Below are positions 30,765 to 32,168 of a DNA stretch of 32,168 bases, piece by piece. The notes under the pieces are model-generated. The model made no database searches. It had not been told where the DNA came from and worked only from the letters and a program-made list of their open reading frames with translations. Numbering within the stretch: position 1 is the stretch's first letter; each line of letters begins with the position of its first letter. The translations under genes were made by a program, and so were the position numbers. The stretch comes from Akkermansiaceae bacterium (GTDB lineage: Bacteria; Verrucomicrobiota; Verrucomicrobiia; Verrucomicrobiales; Akkermansiaceae): assembly GCA_025354565.1 (NCBI GenBank), contig JANXMQ010000095.1, positions 1-32,168 of the forward strand. Direction: 5' to 3'.

Positions 30765-31721
30765 TTACTGCTTGGCCACGTTGGATTGCCACAGGGGCGA
30801 CTGCGGCAAGTCGTTAGGGCGGCAGATGATGATGCCGGTATGCTTCGCCGCCGCATTGACATAGTCGGTGATGGGCCGGTCGATGATGACCATGCGGCCC
30901 TTGTCGTGGTCTGAGGTGGCGTGGGTGAAATAGGCCCGGTCTTTCACCCTCACAATCATCCCGACGTGCGAAGTGTAGCTGTCGGTTTCACTGGTGGTGA
31001 TCGCGCAAATGTCGCCGTTTTGCAGGTATTTCTCGGCATCCCGCACCTTGGATTTCGGCACCTGATAGACTGGTAGATTGGAAACTTGGGCCTCGATCTT
31101 CCCCATCGGCTCGATCAATGACGGATTGGACCGCAGGTAGCGGTAAGCCTTCCATTGCGTCGTCATTTCATGAATCTCGCGGTGCATTCTAACGGCTCCT
31201 GGAATCCGCGAGGTGATGTTAGTCGCGTAGCCCCGGCGCTGGTTATCATAGAAAACTTCCTCTAACTGATGCATCCGGCTCAGATAACTGCCGGTGCAGA
31301 CGCCGTTCCGATAGCGCTCGATTTCCACCATGTGCAGCATGTCCTGCGGCTTATATGGCGCGGGCTTGAAGTGGAGCATCCGGGCGATGGCCAGCGAGTT
31401 TTCATAATAAGTCCAGCAATCCACCGCCTTGAGGTTCGCCACCGGGGATTCGATCCGGTCATCGACTTCCAACGAGTAATTCTGATACGGCGTGCCGATC
31501 AACTCGCGGGCGACCCGGATCGTCCGCTCACCGAGGGGCAGGCTGCGCCAGTTCTCGCGCTCCGCCTTGGCGACGATGGCTTGAAATTTCGACTCACCTT
31601 GAAACACGGTGGACAGCGGCAAGCGCGGACTCGAAGGCGGCGGAACAGCGACTTGGGCCAGCACGCCGGTGGTTCCGCAGGCGGCGATTGCTAGGAAAAT
31701 GTGCATGAACCTTAATTTCAT
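30765..31721 (-). CDS. DUF1460 (N-acetylmuramoyl-L-alanine amidase-like) exported protein
   Basis: 318 residues from the ATG at 31721, which begins a signal peptide (MKLRFMHIFLAIAAC; IAAC could be a lipobox). The frame is open to 32009, but that extension overlaps a plus-strand gene and has no signal character. The NlpC/P60-like core is recognisable: 'RVARELIGTPYQN' (69-81), 'NLKAVDCWTYYENSLAIAR' with catalytic Cys102, 'RYRNGVCTGSYLSRMHQLEEVFYDN' (137-160) and 'TSHVGMIV' with His252. This family hydrolyses peptidoglycan-derived peptides in the periplasm; the exact bond is not deducible here. It is the first gene of a probable two-gene unit with the NAGPA-domain protein. Confidence 0.88.
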   Translation of the reverse strand: MKLRFMHIFLAIAACGTTGVLAQVAVPPPSSPRLPLSTVFQGESKFQAIVAKAERENWRSLPLGERTIRVARELIGTPYQNYSLEVDDRIESPVANLKAVDCWTYYENSLAIARMLHFKPAPYKPQDMLHMVEIERYRNGVCTGSYLSRMHQLEEVFYDNQRRGYATNITSRIPGAVRMHREIHEMTTQWKAYRYLRSNPSLIEPMGKIEAQVSNLPVYQVPKSKVRDAEKYLQNGDICAITTSETDSYTSHVGMIVRVKDRAYFTHATSDHDKGRMVIIDRPITDYVNAAAKHTGIIICRPNDLPQSPLWQSNVAKQ

Positions 31722-31892
31722 GGCGTGCTTATAGCCGATTTCCCGATGGGTGGAAAGGGAACAATCGGCAAAAATCACGTATTCGTAGCTGGATCGAGGC
31801 TCCGAAGCGATAATCCTAAAAACTTGGGATTTTCGCTGTATCACACGGGCAAATGGTGCTACTTGCGCAGCTTCTCTCTGAAACTTATTTGT

Positions 31893-32168
31893 ATGGATGT
31901 ATTCCAAAACACTCTCAAGGAGGAGACGAGTCAGTCCTGGGAAATCGACCCCACCCAGAGGAATGGCCGGAAAAACGGCTACTACACGATTGTCCCGGCG
32001 GAGTTCCAAATCAATTTGGAAATCGGAATCGCCGAAGGCTGGGACGATACGGATGCAGACGATTGGGCAGCCGTAGGCGTGGGGGAAACCAATACCAACG
32101 CGGAACTAAGCCTCCCGGGAATCAGCTCAGAGGCCGCAGCCAAGCTCGAATTGGTAGTGCCTCCTGAA
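31893..32168 (+). CDS. Partial gene at the right edge, unknown function
   Basis: An open frame of 92 codons from ATG 31893 to the window end without a stop (MDVFQNTLKEETSQSWEIDP...). It is acidic (AEGWDDTDADDWAAVGVGE) with balanced, protein-like composition and no signal peptide, unlike the overlapping frames. It is divergent from the DUF1460 gene with a 171-bp spacer that should contain both promoters. No domain was recognised in the visible part. Confidence 0.55.
   Translation, partial: MDVFQNTLKEETSQSWEIDPTQRNGRKNGYYTIVPAEFQINLEIGIAEGWDDTDADDWAAVGVGETNTNAELSLPGISSEAAAKLELVVPPE

Noticed and set aside
31722-32009. N-terminal extension of the DUF1460 protein to 32009
   Set aside because: It overlaps a better plus-strand frame and would bury the signal peptide.

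Overview
The window reads as a piece of chromosome from a Verrucomicrobiota bacterium (Verrucomicrobiales-like). This is inferred from the gene mix, not from a marker gene: ThuA-domain and DUF1080 secreted proteins, autotransporter-associated beta-strand repeats with a calcium-binding DPDGDG tail, giant SBBP/Calx-beta surface proteins, paired PilT-like ATPases, and general absence of Shine-Dalgarno sequences. No rRNA, tRNA, CRISPR array, transposase or integrase gene was recognised.

Layout. 1-139 looks like the 3' end (domains V and VI) of a group II intron that starts before the window. 165-2009 is an accessory patch of three small same-strand genes of unknown function (two membrane proteins, one exported protein) that look AT-richer than the rest. 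They are bounded by motifs resembling integron attC core sites, and end in a stretch of gene debris. 2010-4488 holds two minus-strand secreted proteins: a lectin-fold protein and a HAF/MBG-repeat protein. 4896-7751 is a minus-strand operon of two PilT-family ATPases and a membrane-anchored protein, preceded by an orphan DNA methyltransferase (7836-8672). 8783-10123 holds a broken outer-membrane protein gene and two small membrane proteins.

10493-12724 is a two-gene plus-strand operon: a ThuA-domain protein and an unusual zinc metallopeptidase with an S4-like insertion. 12761-15791 is a divergent pair, an MFS transporter and a phytoene-dehydrogenase-like FAD oxidoreductase. 15807-25784 is dominated by two very large divergent surface-protein genes (1465 and about 1744 residues) sharing a 345-bp control region with a perfect palindrome. 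A DUF1080 hydrolase (25862-26692) follows, with a clear terminator.

26822-29814 is a minus-strand housekeeping run: ispD, an M16 peptidase and moaA. 29900-31721 is a probable two-gene unit of exported cell-envelope enzymes (a DUF1460 amidase-like protein and an NAGPA-domain protein). A partial plus-strand gene runs off the right edge.

Taken together, the window mixes core metabolism (isoprenoid and molybdopterin precursors), pilus retraction and cell-surface display, with a mobile accessory patch at the left end. All family assignments come from reading motifs by eye; no database search was run.
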